64,000 nucleotides of DNA, taken from positions 124,001 through 188,000 of the forward strand of contig NZ_JACHJJ010000007.1 of assembly GCF_014203605.1 (NCBI RefSeq). Reading direction: 5' to 3'. The notes beneath the pieces were generated by a model. It was not told the origin of the DNA and ran no database searches. It saw nothing but the letters and a program-made list of their open reading frames with translations. The translations under genes were made by a program, and so were the position numbers. Positions 33,237-43,386 of the stretch are shown here, one piece after another (the first letter of the stretch is position 1; every line of letters starts with the position of its first letter). The stretch is from Thiemannella venezuelensis. Lineage in GTDB: Bacteria > Actinomycetota > Actinomycetes > Streptosporangiales > Streptosporangiaceae.

Positions 33237-34211
33237 TCAGCTCCCCGGCGCCCCGCCACCGGGACGGACGGCCAGGGCGGCGAGCACGCGGGCGAACTCC
33301 GGAGGCGGGGCCACGACCAGCCGGGTCTGCCCCTCCTGGCTGACCAGGTCGGCCCTGATCAGGGCGAGGCGGCCCCGGTGCCACCAGTAGACCTGGGGAC
33401 TGAGCGGGTCGGCTCCGCGCTCGAACTCGCGCTGGGCCAGCAGGCGCATCCGCTCGATCGCCCGCACGACGTCGATGCCCTCGACCGGGTGGACGACCAG
33501 GGTCGCCGGATCGGGCAGCACGACCAGCACGCCGTCGGCGGGAACGGGCAGGTAGTCGCCAAGACGGCGCAGGTGGGCGGCGGCGCACGAGGTGGGACCG
33601 GTCAGCCTCAGGACCGCCACGCCGTCGAGGTCGCCGGCGGTCACCGAGAGCAGTTCGTCCTGCCAGGCGTTGTCCAGTGCCAGGTCCAGCGCCTGGGCCG
33701 CGGTGACCGGCCAGCAGCCGGCCTCCTCGGGGCGGACCGGGCGTCCGGCGGGGCCGTACCCGACCGTGAGCACCTCGACCAGGTCGGCGGTGAGGTGGCG
33801 GCCGACCACCCGGCCGGGGGCTCCGCCCGAGACCAGGTCGTCGTCGCGCTGGATGCGGGTGCGCAGCAGCGGGCGGACCTGCGCCAGGTCGCAGGCGTCC
33901 AGCGGCTCGTCCACGGTGGCCAGGGTGTGCGACAGGTGCTCGGAGACGAGCATCGGCCAGTCCTCGCGGGAGCGGCGGGCGGCCTCGGCGCGCAGCCCGG
34001 CCAGCCGTACGGTCACCTCGCGCGGGCCCGACAGCACGAGCGTGCCGCCGTCGGAGGCGAAGGAGCAGGTGTAGCCGAGGGAGTCGGCGACCAGGCCGAG
34101 CAGCGAGTCGAGGTCGACGTCTTCGATCGGGCGCGACGGTGTTCTGGCCGGCGTCCCAGACGATGTCTCGGCCCGCCGGTCGCGATGCCGCCGGAACAGC
34201 CTCACGCGCAC
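33237..34211 (-). CDS. Unknown protein, remote resemblance to DUF1444
   Basis: 324 residues, soluble. A basic N-terminus (MRVRLFRRHRDRR) is followed by a mixed alpha/beta protein. The segment DEPLDACDLAQVRPLLRTRI, then DLVEVLTVGYG, and AAQALDLALDNAWQDELL recall the order of DUF1444/YtpQ-like proteins, but this is weak. It lies 182 bp upstream of the Hsp70-like gene on the same strand and may be co-transcribed with it. The C-terminal region IERMRLLAQREFERGADPLSPQVYWW is well structured. Function unknown. Confidence 0.65.
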   Translation of the reverse strand: MRVRLFRRHRDRRAETSSGTPARTPSRPIEDVDLDSLLGLVADSLGYTCSFASDGGTLVLSGPREVTVRLAGLRAEAARRSREDWPMLVSEHLSHTLATVDEPLDACDLAQVRPLLRTRIQRDDDLVSGGAPGRVVGRHLTADLVEVLTVGYGPAGRPVRPEEAGCWPVTAAQALDLALDNAWQDELLSVTAGDLDGVAVLRLTGPTSCAAAHLRRLGDYLPVPADGVLVVLPDPATLVVHPVEGIDVVRAIERMRLLAQREFERGADPLSPQVYWWHRGRLALIRADLVSQEGQTRLVVAPPPEFARVLAALAVRPGGGAPGS

Positions 34212-34238
34212 ATCCCCTCTGCCGGTTTTCTCCCTTTT

Positions 34239-35303
34239 CTAGACTGCCCCCTCGGAAGTACGGATTGACCAGGTCAGAGAGCACGATTCCGCATCAATAG
34301 CACCAAGTGCCCCTAACGGCAGGCTGAACTGGGGCATCCCATGCCCGACCGGCAGACCGGCGATCACCGGCACGCCGAGCGGCGCGAGCCGCTCCTCCAG
34401 CACCGGGTAGGGGTCTCCGCACTCCACCCACGAACCGAGCGCGAACCCCGCCGCCCCGTCCAGCGAACCCGCGTGGAGCAGCTGGGTGAGCATGCGGTCG
34501 ATCCGGTAGGGCGCCTCGCAGACGTCCTCCAGCAGCACGATCCGCCCCCGGGCGTCCATCTGGTACGGCGTGCCGCACAGCGCCGCCAGCAGCGACAGGT
34601 TGCCCCCCGTGATGGGGGCCGCGACCGGGTCGCCGCCGCCCCGGGCGATGACCCGGTCACCGGCGACGGGCGGGGCCTCGGCGAACAGGGCCGCGGTGAG
34701 GTGCTCGAAGGTGCGGGGCTCGGGCCCGCCGGGGTCGCTGATCGTGGCGCAGGCCGGCATGGGGCCGAACCACGTCACGACGCCGAGCTCGACGGCGAAC
34801 GCCCGGTGCAGGGCGGTGACGTCGCTGGATCCGGCCAGGGTCTTCGGCCCGGCCGCCCGCATGGCGTCCCAGTCGACCAGGTCCAGGATCCGGGTCGCGC
34901 CGTAGCCGCCCCGCGCGCACAGCACGGCCGCCACCGCCGGGTCGCACCAGGCGTCCTGCAGGTCGGCCGCGCGGGCGGCGTCGGACCCGGCCAGATAGCG
35001 GTCGCGGTCCAGCACGTGGGCGCCGGTGACGACCTTCAGCCCGAGCCCTCGCAGCACCTGGACGCCGCGCGCCAGCCGTACGGGGTCGGGCGGCCCGCAG
35101 GGGGCCACCACCGCGACCGTGTCGCCGGGGCGCAGCGCGGGCGGGACGGCCGCTCCGCCGGAGCCCTGGGCGGGTGCGGCGCCGGAGCCCCGCAGGGGCG
35201 CTCCGCCCGGGGCGAGCGCGGTGGCCGCGGTGCCGGGACCCCGCGCGAGTCCGGCGCCCGCCGCCGCCGTCCTGGCCTGGATGGGCGCGGCCGGTTCGTT
35301 CAC
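34239..35303 (-). CDS. LD-carboxypeptidase, peptidase family S66
   Basis: 354 residues. S66 enzymes cut the L,D bond of recycled murein tetrapeptides in the cytoplasm; the MccF branch cleaves microcin-type conjugates. Visible are RPGDTVAVVAPCGP, ARGGYGATRILD, the nucleophile Ser in LAGSSDVTALH, the Glu in LLEDVCEAPYRIDRML and the His in GLPVGHGMPQ, so the Ser-Glu-His triad is complete. The first 45 residues are an Ala/Gly-rich extension that homologues lack; starts further in are possible, though GTG 35303 is the first. It faces the sulfotransferase gene across 30 bp. Confidence 0.9.
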   Translation of the reverse strand: MNEPAAPIQARTAAAGAGLARGPGTAATALAPGGAPLRGSGAAPAQGSGGAAVPPALRPGDTVAVVAPCGPPDPVRLARGVQVLRGLGLKVVTGAHVLDRDRYLAGSDAARAADLQDAWCDPAVAAVLCARGGYGATRILDLVDWDAMRAAGPKTLAGSSDVTALHRAFAVELGVVTWFGPMPACATISDPGGPEPRTFEHLTAALFAEAPPVAGDRVIARGGGDPVAAPITGGNLSLLAALCGTPYQMDARGRIVLLEDVCEAPYRIDRMLTQLLHAGSLDGAAGFALGSWVECGDPYPVLEERLAPLGVPVIAGLPVGHGMPQFSLPLGALGAIDAESCSLTWSIRTSEGAV

Positions 35304-35333
35304 CCGGGAAACGGTGCCACACTGGGGTCAGAT

Positions 35334-36215
35334 ATGCGACCTCCGACCCACATCCTCGTGGTCAACGGCATCAAGGTCCGCCGGCCGGTCTTCGTGCTCG
35401 CCGCCCCGCACTCCGGCGCGGACCTGCTTGCCCGCGCCCTCAAACGCTCTCCCGGCTTCCACGTCACCATGGGCCGTGCGGCCGTGGCCCATGTCGTGCA
35501 CGCCTTCGCCCGCCGCCCCTCCATCACCCGGCGCGGCCTGGGGGCCACCCGCGTGCTCCGCGACGCCATGGCCGAGTCCTGGCAGATCCTGCCGGGCGCC
35601 TGCCGCGAGTGCCCGGAGCCGTGCCGGGAGGCGGGCGGCGTGACGGGCACGGGCCCGTGCGCCGCCCCCGACACCGTCGCCCGCTTCGGCGACGCCAGCC
35701 CCGACCTGCTCTACAGCGCCCCGGTGCTGCTCCAGGCCTTCCCGGACGCCCGGTTCGTCCAGCTCATCCGGGACGGCCGCGACGTGGCCGCCGACATGCT
35801 GACCGATCCGGCGGCCCTGTCGTGGTTCAGGCCGGCCATGCTGAGCGACGAGGCCGAGTTCCCCAACGCCTTCCTCGGCGTCAACTCCGCCGAGAACGTC
35901 GACCGGTGGAAGGCGATGTCCACGGCCGGCAAGTGCGCGCTGCGCTGGCGCGGCGCCGTGCGGCTCTCGGCCGAGCTCCGCCGGGAACTGCCCGCCGAGC
36001 AGTTGCTGACCCTGCGCTACGAGGACGTGGCGGCCTCCCCGGGCGAGACGGCGGACGCCCTGTCCCGCTTCCTCGAGACCCGCGTGTCCAGGATCGGCCT
36101 GTACGGCAGGAGCGCCCCGAAGGTCGGCGCCTGGCGCACCCGGCTGCGCTCCGAGGACGCCGCGCTGGTGGAGAAGGTGGCCCGGCAGGAGCTCGCCCGC
36201 CTGGGCTACCGGTGA
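35334..36215 (+). CDS. Sulfotransferase-family protein with a four-cysteine insert
   Basis: 293 residues. PAPS-binding motifs are recognisable: the 5'-phosphosulfate loop APHSGADLLARAL (residues 24-36) and the 3'-phosphate region RFVQLIRDGRDVAADM (140-155). It should transfer sulfate from PAPS to a hydroxyl or amine. Residues 90-109 contain four cysteines spaced C-x2-C-x3-C-x11-C, which could bind zinc or form disulfides and are not a general family feature. The ATG is close to the divergent carboxypeptidase start with no ribosome-binding site, so the mRNA may be leaderless. Its stop is 7 bp from the convergent ABC transporter. Acceptor unknown. Confidence 0.83.
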   Translation: MRPPTHILVVNGIKVRRPVFVLAAPHSGADLLARALKRSPGFHVTMGRAAVAHVVHAFARRPSITRRGLGATRVLRDAMAESWQILPGACRECPEPCREAGGVTGTGPCAAPDTVARFGDASPDLLYSAPVLLQAFPDARFVQLIRDGRDVAADMLTDPAALSWFRPAMLSDEAEFPNAFLGVNSAENVDRWKAMSTAGKCALRWRGAVRLSAELRRELPAEQLLTLRYEDVAASPGETADALSRFLETRVSRIGLYGRSAPKVGAWRTRLRSEDAALVEKVARQELARLGYR

Positions 36216-36222
36216 CCGGCGG

Positions 36223-38097
36223 TCAGTTCCCGCGGCTGAACTGGGTGCGGTAGAGCTCGGCGTAGACGGCGCCCTTGGCCAGCAGTTCCTCGTGGCGGCC
36301 GCGCTCGACGATCCGGCCGCCCGAGACCACCAGGATCTGGTCGGCCTCGCGGATGGTGGACAGCCGGTGCGCGATGACCAGTGAGGTCCGCCCGGCCAGC
36401 GCAGTCTTCAGCGCCCGCTGCACCGCGGCCTCCGCCTCCGAGTCCAGATGCGCGGTGGCCTCGTCGAGCACCACCACCCGGGGCGCCTTGAGCAGCAGCC
36501 TGGCCAGGGCCAGGCGCTGCTTCTCACCGCCGGACAGCCGGTAGCCCCGGTCGCCCACCACGGTCTCCAGGCCCTCCGGCAGGGACTCGACCAGCTCGGC
36601 GATCTGCGCGGCGCGCAGCGCCTCCCAGATCTCCTCCTCGCTCGCGCCCGGCCGGGCGTAGCGCAGGTTGGCCCCGATGGTGTCGTGGAACAGGTGCGCG
36701 TCCTGCATGACGACGCCCACGGTCTCGCGCAGCGAGCCGAGGGTGGCCTCACGCACGTCCAGGCCGTTGATCCGGACCGCGCCGTCGTTGACGTCGTACA
36801 GCCGCGAGACCAGCGAGGTGATGGTCGTCTTGCCCGCGCCCGAGGGGCCGACCAGCGCGACGAGCTCGCCGGGGCGGGCGGTGAAGCCGATCCCGCGCAG
36901 CACCTCGTGGCTCTGGCCCGTGTCGGGCCTGGCCACCGCCTCCAGCGAGGCCAGCGAGACCTCGGAGGCGGCCGGGTAGCGGAAGGACACATCGTCGAAC
37001 TCGACCGTCGCGGGCCCCGCCGGGACGGGCCGCGCACCGGCCTTCTCGGCGACCATCGGCTTCAGGTCGAGCACCTCGAAGACCCGGTCGAAGCTGACCA
37101 GCGCGGTCATCACGTCCACGTGCACGTTGGACAGGCTCGTCAGCGGGCCGTACAGGCGCATCAGGAGTGCGGCGAGCGCGACCAGGGTGCCGACCTCGAA
37201 GGCGCCGTTCACGGCCAGCACGCCGCCGGCGCCGTACACCAGGGCGGTGGCGAGTGAGGCGACCAGGCCGAGGGCGACCCGGAACACCGTTCCGTACATG
37301 CCGACGGTGACGCCGACGTCCCTGACCCGCCCGGCCCGGCCCCCGAAGACGGCCGCCTCCTCGTCGGGCCGGCCGTACAGCTTGGCGACCATGGCGCCGG
37401 CGACGTTGAACCGCTCGGTCATCATGGAGCTCATCTCGGCGTCGAGCTCCATCTGCTCGCGGGTGAGCCCGGACATCTTCCGCCCGACCCACTTGGCGGG
37501 GAAGATGAAGATCGGCAGCAGCACGAGGGCGACGGCGGTGATCTGCCAGGAGAGCGCGATCATCGCGCCGAGCACCAGCACCAGCATGACCACGTTGGAC
37601 ACGACCGACGAGAGCGTGCTGGTCAGCGCCCGCTGCGCGCCGATCACATCGGTGTTCAGCCGGGAGACCAGGGCGCCGGTCTGGGTCCGCATGAAGAACG
37701 CGACGGGCATGCGCTGCACGTGGTCGAAGACCTCGGTGCGCAGGTTGTAGATCAGGCCCTCGCCGACGCGGGCGGAGAACCAGCGCTGGGCCAGCCCGAG
37801 CCCGGCGTCCACGACCGCGAGCGCGGCGATGGCCAGGGCGAGCCGGACGACGAGGCCGGCGTCCTTCCCGATGATGCCGTCGTCGATGATCGCCTTCATC
37901 AGCAGGGGGTTGGCGATCACGATGACCGAGCCCAGCACGACGAGCGCGAGGAAGGCGGCGATCTGCCGGGAGAAGGGACGCGCGTACCGGGCGATGCGCC
38001 GGACCGTGCCCGGCGCGAGGCGCTCCTTGGTAACGGAACTGTCACGCCGCAGCGAGCGCATCGCCTGGGGGCCGAAGCCCCCTCCCATCATCGCCAT
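36223..38097 (-). CDS. ABC exporter half-transporter (MsbA/multidrug type)
   Basis: 624 residues: six-helix membrane domain (about 40-330) then the ATPase. Walker A GPSGAGKTT, Q-loop VMQDAHLFHD, signature LSGGEKQRLALARLL, Walker B VVVLDEATAHLD and switch His IAHRLSTI are intact, so it should work as a homodimer exporting lipids or drugs. GGAGG lies before the ATG at 38097. A spacer (VPAGPATVEFDDVSFRYPAASEVSLASLEAVARPDTGQSH, mentioned by its ends) between domains is somewhat long. Single gene; substrate unknown. Confidence 0.92.
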   Translation of the reverse strand: MAMMGGGFGPQAMRSLRRDSSVTKERLAPGTVRRIARYARPFSRQIAAFLALVVLGSVIVIANPLLMKAIIDDGIIGKDAGLVVRLALAIAALAVVDAGLGLAQRWFSARVGEGLIYNLRTEVFDHVQRMPVAFFMRTQTGALVSRLNTDVIGAQRALTSTLSSVVSNVVMLVLVLGAMIALSWQITAVALVLLPIFIFPAKWVGRKMSGLTREQMELDAEMSSMMTERFNVAGAMVAKLYGRPDEEAAVFGGRAGRVRDVGVTVGMYGTVFRVALGLVASLATALVYGAGGVLAVNGAFEVGTLVALAALLMRLYGPLTSLSNVHVDVMTALVSFDRVFEVLDLKPMVAEKAGARPVPAGPATVEFDDVSFRYPAASEVSLASLEAVARPDTGQSHEVLRGIGFTARPGELVALVGPSGAGKTTITSLVSRLYDVNDGAVRINGLDVREATLGSLRETVGVVMQDAHLFHDTIGANLRYARPGASEEEIWEALRAAQIAELVESLPEGLETVVGDRGYRLSGGEKQRLALARLLLKAPRVVVLDEATAHLDSEAEAAVQRALKTALAGRTSLVIAHRLSTIREADQILVVSGGRIVERGRHEELLAKGAVYAELYRTQFSRGN

Positions 38098-38180
38098 CAG
38101 GCCTCCTCTCCCGGTGCGAGCACCGCAAGAGGCTACGGGATTCCCCCGTCAGCTCCGGGCGAACAGGACCGTGCGGCGTC

Positions 38181-38209
38181 CTGCGCGGGCACGGCCCGTG
38201 CCCGCGCAG
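38181..38209. terminator. Hairpin after the enoyl-CoA hydratase gene
   Basis: CTGCGCGGGCAC and GTGCCCGCGCAG arms (12 bp, perfect) around GGCCC, 7 bp after the stop of the minus-strand gene. Confidence 0.75.
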
Positions 38210-38215
38210 CGCGGA

Positions 38216-39019
38216 TCAGCCGAAGAGCGACCTGATCCGCGCCATCTGCTCCTGGCGCTCGGCCGCGCACTGCTCCTCCAGCGTCCGCCCCTGGGCGCCC
38301 TGGAGCAGCCGCTTGGTCGCCGTCGCGGCGTCCCTGTTGGTCGCCAGCAGGGCGTCCGCCAGGTCGCGTACGGCCTGCATCAGCTCTCCGGGGGCGACCA
38401 CCAGCTCGGCGAGGCCGATCCTGGCCGCCTCCTGCGCCCCCACGACCCGCGCCGTGAGGCAGATCTCCACGGCACGGGACAGGCCGACCAGGTCGACCAG
38501 CGGCTTGGTCCCCGTCAGGTCGGGGACCAGGCCGAGCGCGGGCTCCTTCATGCACAGCTTGGCGTCGTCCGCCAGGACCCTCAGGTCGCAGGCGAGCGCC
38601 AGCTGGAAGCCCGCGCCGACGGCGTGCCCCTGAACGGCCGCGACCGAGACGATGTCCGGGCGCCGCAGCCACAGGAACCCCTTCTGGGCCTGCGCGATCC
38701 GCTCGTCGAACGCCGCGCCGCCGAGCGTGGCGGTGCTCGAGAACGAACCCTGACCGGGGACCCCTTCGGGGGTGAACATGCGCAGGTCGATGCCCGCCGA
38801 GAAGGACGGCCCCTCACCTCGGACCACGACGACTCTCACCTGCTGCGGCAGGTTCTCACCGATCTGGGCCAGTGCCGACCAGGTGGCGAACGTCTGCGCG
38901 TTCCGCTTGTCCGGCCGGTCCAGCGTGATCGTCGCGATCTCGCCGTCCACCTCGTAGCGCAGGCCGATCTCCGCGAGGGAGACCTCCTCCGCACTCCCCC
39001 CAGGGGCCACGTCCACCAT
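38216..39019 (-). CDS. Enoyl-CoA hydratase/isomerase family protein
   Basis: 267 residues, crotonase fold. The oxyanion loop FSAGIDLRMF and the second loop AVGAGFQLALACDLRV are present. EPALGLVPD supplies one catalytic acidic position, while the other hydratase Glu is less clear, so hydratase versus isomerase activity is undecided. The product would act on enoyl-CoA in fatty-acid degradation. ATG at 39019 follows GGGAG by eight bases; an ATG at 39034 in frame is possible. Single gene ending in a strong hairpin. Confidence 0.88.
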   Translation of the reverse strand: MVDVAPGGSAEEVSLAEIGLRYEVDGEIATITLDRPDKRNAQTFATWSALAQIGENLPQQVRVVVVRGEGPSFSAGIDLRMFTPEGVPGQGSFSSTATLGGAAFDERIAQAQKGFLWLRRPDIVSVAAVQGHAVGAGFQLALACDLRVLADDAKLCMKEPALGLVPDLTGTKPLVDLVGLSRAVEICLTARVVGAQEAARIGLAELVVAPGELMQAVRDLADALLATNRDAATATKRLLQGAQGRTLEEQCAAERQEQMARIRSLFG

Positions 39020-39149
39020 CGCTCGTTCTCCCATACAGGTCGCCGTCCGTTCCGCCCGAGCCTACCGAACTCTCCAGAATGAGGTTCTACAGACCCGGGC
39101 GGACGGCCGGCTGTGGACGAGCGGCTGCGGTCGCGCGTTCCGAGGCGGG

Positions 39150-39365
39150 TCAGCGCTTGGACTTGCCCCGGGTGGCGCCGCCGCGCCCGCGCAGAGTCAC
39201 GCCGGACTCGCTCAGGATGCGGTGGATGAACCCGTACGACCGGCCGGTCGAAGCGGCGAGCGCCCGGATGCTCTCACCCGAGCTGTAGCGCTTCTTGAGA
39301 TCGGCGGCCAGTTTTTCACGGTCGGCCCCGGTCACCCGGGTGCCCTTCTTAAGAGTCTCGGCCAC
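39150..39365 (-). CDS. Small helix-turn-helix protein conserved in actinomycetes
   Basis: 71 residues. A helix-turn-helix (residues about 33-55; SIRALAASTGRSYGFIHRILSESG) is flanked by basic ends (KKGTRVTG..., RGRGGATRGKSKR). The gene has an excellent ribosome-binding site (AGGAGG) and a GTG start. It is a single-domain DNA-binding protein, nucleoid- or regulator-like; target unknown. Confidence 0.85.
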   Translation of the reverse strand: MAETLKKGTRVTGADREKLAADLKKRYSSGESIRALAASTGRSYGFIHRILSESGVTLRGRGGATRGKSKR

Positions 39366-39478
39366 GAGTACCTCCTGTAGTGCCAGACTTCCGCAGCGTT
39401 ACTCCGCCATGATCAGTCATTTCTGCGGGATCGGCTACCTACTCCCAGGGAAAAGATCCGTACCCGCTCAAAATAAGA

Positions 39479-41077
<1,599 letters not shown>

Positions 41078-41256
41078 GGTTGGAGAACACTCCCAGACTG
41101 GAGATACACCGGCGTACGTCACTGCGACCGGACCCGCCGCGCCCGGTGTCCCCCGGCTCTCGGCCCGGCCGTCCCGCATCAAGCGCGGGCGGCGTCAATC
41201 GGGAGCGTGCATACCGATCAGTGTACGGCGCGCCGGCACCCCTCTTCCCCTCGTTT

Positions 41257-41913
41257 TCAGCCGGGGTCGACGACCCTGATCCTGACCGCGCGGAACTGGG
41301 CGGGGGTCCCGGCGAGCACCGCGTGCCTGGGGTCGGGGACCGCCAGGAAGGGCCCGGCCTCCAGCGCGAAGACCGGAGCGAGCCTGCGGTCGGCCCGCAG
41401 CGCGTCCACCGCGCGCCGGTCGCCGCCGAGGACCACCGCCTCCAGCCCGGCCACGTGCGGGCCGAGGATCCGCAGCGCCACCTCGGCGGCCGCGTCGTGC
41501 GCCTGGTCCACCTGCTTCTCCCTGCGCCGGGCGAAGCGCCGCTGCGACCAGCCTCCCGCGGCGCTGCGGCCGTGCACCTGCCGCGAGCCGACCTTGGAGG
41601 AGACCAGCTCGTCACCCTGGAAGATCCCGGCCGCGTGGCCGCCGAGCCGTACCAGCAGCACGCCGATCCGGCGCTCTCTGCGCGCGTGGGTGGTCAGCCT
41701 GGCCAGCGGCCCGCCCCCCTCGGCGGTCAGCGGCGGGAAGGGCACCAGGCACTCGGCCACCGCCCCGTCGGCGCCCTCGATCCGCACGGCCTCCTCCGAG
41801 GCGGTCACGGCGATCGGGCCGTGCCGTTCGGCGAAGCCGTCGATCCAGCGGCCGAGCCGCTCCGGCCCCACCGAGACCCAGCGTCCTCCCCCGGCGGCCG
41901 GTCGTGACGTCAT
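41257..41913 (-). CDS. acVLRF1-family peptidyl-tRNA hydrolase
   Basis: 218 residues. The signature GSRQVHGRSAAGGWSQRRFARRREKQ (about residues 108-133) is that of the VLRF1 domain of actinobacteria, related to eukaryotic Vms1 and the eRF1 superfamily. The Gln in GGWSQRR is the expected catalytic residue that releases the nascent peptide from peptidyl-tRNA. It should free peptides from stalled large subunits. The following gene encodes an ABC-F ATPase. ATG at 41913 gives the conserved N-terminus MTSRPAAGGGRW. Confidence 0.85.
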   Translation of the reverse strand: MTSRPAAGGGRWVSVGPERLGRWIDGFAERHGPIAVTASEEAVRIEGADGAVAECLVPFPPLTAEGGGPLARLTTHARRERRIGVLLVRLGGHAAGIFQGDELVSSKVGSRQVHGRSAAGGWSQRRFARRREKQVDQAHDAAAEVALRILGPHVAGLEAVVLGGDRRAVDALRADRRLAPVFALEAGPFLAVPDPRHAVLAGTPAQFRAVRIRVVDPG

Positions 41914-42043
41914 GTCCCGGACCCTACCGGCCCGGCGCTCCCCCGCCTCCCGCGGGCTCCGTGACCGCTTCCGCATTCCCCATCCAACAGATGGAGAATT
42001 GTCGGTGAACAACGATGAACGGTACTTATGCGGCGGAAGAGGA

Positions 42044-43240
42044 ATGTTCCATCCTCTGAGCGTGTCGACCAATACACAGCTCCTCCCGCCGGCCACCTCG
42101 GCGGCGGCCACGGCGACGACCGCCGCGACCCCCGGGGCCACCGCAGCGGCCCCTCCGGTCGGGATCACGGGCGTCACGCCGATCGTCGACCTCGACACGG
42201 GCGGCGTCATCGCGCTGCAGGCGGTCGGCGGCGACCTGGGGGACGGCGGCTCAGGCCACGGAGACGTCGTCGCCCTCGCCAGGACGGTCCTCGACGTCTC
42301 CAGGAGCGAGGCCCGGCTCCCCCTCGTGCTCGCCCTGCCCACGGCGGCGGTGATCAGCGGCTCGGCCGCGCTGGCCCCGCTCCACGAAGCCCTGCGCCTG
42401 TCCGGGCGGCGGCCCCGCGAGATCATCCTCACGCTCCGGGGCGGGTTCTCCGAGGCCGACCGGCGGGCCCTGGTCGTCGGGCTCGACGGCCTGCGCGCCA
42501 TCGGATACCTGATCGCCGTGGGCGACCTGGGCACCGCGCACGTCCCGCCGGACCTGCTCACCGACGCCGCGCCGTACCTGGCGGTGCTCTCCCCCCGGCT
42601 CATGGCGCGGGTCGCGCGCGACCCGCGGCGCGCGGCGCTGGCCGAGTCCCTGGCCGCCCTCGCCAGGAACGTCGGCGCCCACGTGCTCGCCCCCGGCCTG
42701 ACCGATGAGGCGCAGCTCGCGGCGGTCCGCTCCTGGGGGGTACGGCTGGCGCAGGGCCCGCTGCTGGCCCCCGGCCCGTCCGGGCGCATCCACGTGCCGC
42801 TGCCGGCCGTCAAGCCCGAGCCGGTGCAGCTCCTGCTCGGCCCGCGCGTCCAGGAGTTCCTGCTGCCCGCGGTGACCCTCCCGGAGGAGGCCACCTCCGA
42901 GGACGCCGTGGAGATCTTCAGCAGCGAGCCCTCCATCACCAGCGTGATCCTGGTGGACGAGTACCAGCGGCCCAAGGGCAGCCTGGACCGCAGCCGCTTC
43001 CTGCTCTCCATCGCCAGCCGCTTCGGCCACGCCCTGCACGGCAAGAAGCCCGCCGTCCGGCTGGCCGACACCGTGCGCGCGGTCCCCAAGACCACGCCCG
43101 CCATCGCCGCCATGCAGGTCGCCGGCCGCGACGCCGAGCGCGTCTACGACGACCTGGTGGTCACCGACGAGGTCGGGCGCTGCATGGGCATCGTCCGCGT
43201 CTCCGACCTGATCCGCCAGGTGGCGGGCATGCAGCGCTGA
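42044..43240 (+). CDS. Degenerate EAL domain protein with C-terminal CBS-like module
   Basis: 398 residues. The central part has EAL-domain topology (TPIVDLDTGGVIALQAVGG, then IAVGDLGTAHVPPDLL, then LAPGLTDEAQLAAVRSWGVRLAQGPLLAPG). The metal- and c-di-GMP-binding residues are gone: the EAL signature is QAV, and the DD, KxD and later Glu motifs are not recognisable. It should not hydrolyse c-di-GMP. The C-terminus (ITSVILVDEYQRPKGSLDRSRFLLSIASRFGHAL and DLVVTDEVGRCMGIVRVSDLIRQVAG) is a CBS-like sensor. GGAAGAGG overlaps the ATG region; a GTG six codons later is an alternative. Likely a nucleotide-binding scaffold. Confidence 0.72.
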   Translation: MFHPLSVSTNTQLLPPATSAAATATTAATPGATAAAPPVGITGVTPIVDLDTGGVIALQAVGGDLGDGGSGHGDVVALARTVLDVSRSEARLPLVLALPTAAVISGSAALAPLHEALRLSGRRPREIILTLRGGFSEADRRALVVGLDGLRAIGYLIAVGDLGTAHVPPDLLTDAAPYLAVLSPRLMARVARDPRRAALAESLAALARNVGAHVLAPGLTDEAQLAAVRSWGVRLAQGPLLAPGPSGRIHVPLPAVKPEPVQLLLGPRVQEFLLPAVTLPEEATSEDAVEIFSSEPSITSVILVDEYQRPKGSLDRSRFLLSIASRFGHALHGKKPAVRLADTVRAVPKTTPAIAAMQVAGRDAERVYDDLVVTDEVGRCMGIVRVSDLIRQVAGMQR

Positions 43241-43386
43241 GCGGGGCGCCCACCCCTCGCCTTTACATTGTAGATTCATTCCGTGGCGGCCGGTCGGCCG
43301 CCGCCCTTGGCAGTCCCCCCGCGATCACGGTAGGAAAGGGCCAGGACACGGCGCGAGGCGCCGGCGAGCGGCAGGGGGTTGCCACG

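Noticed and set aside
30556-33390. 944-codon plus-strand frame opposite the Hsp70-like gene
   Set aside because: Antisense shadow; the minus strand carries intact Hsp70 ATPase motifs.
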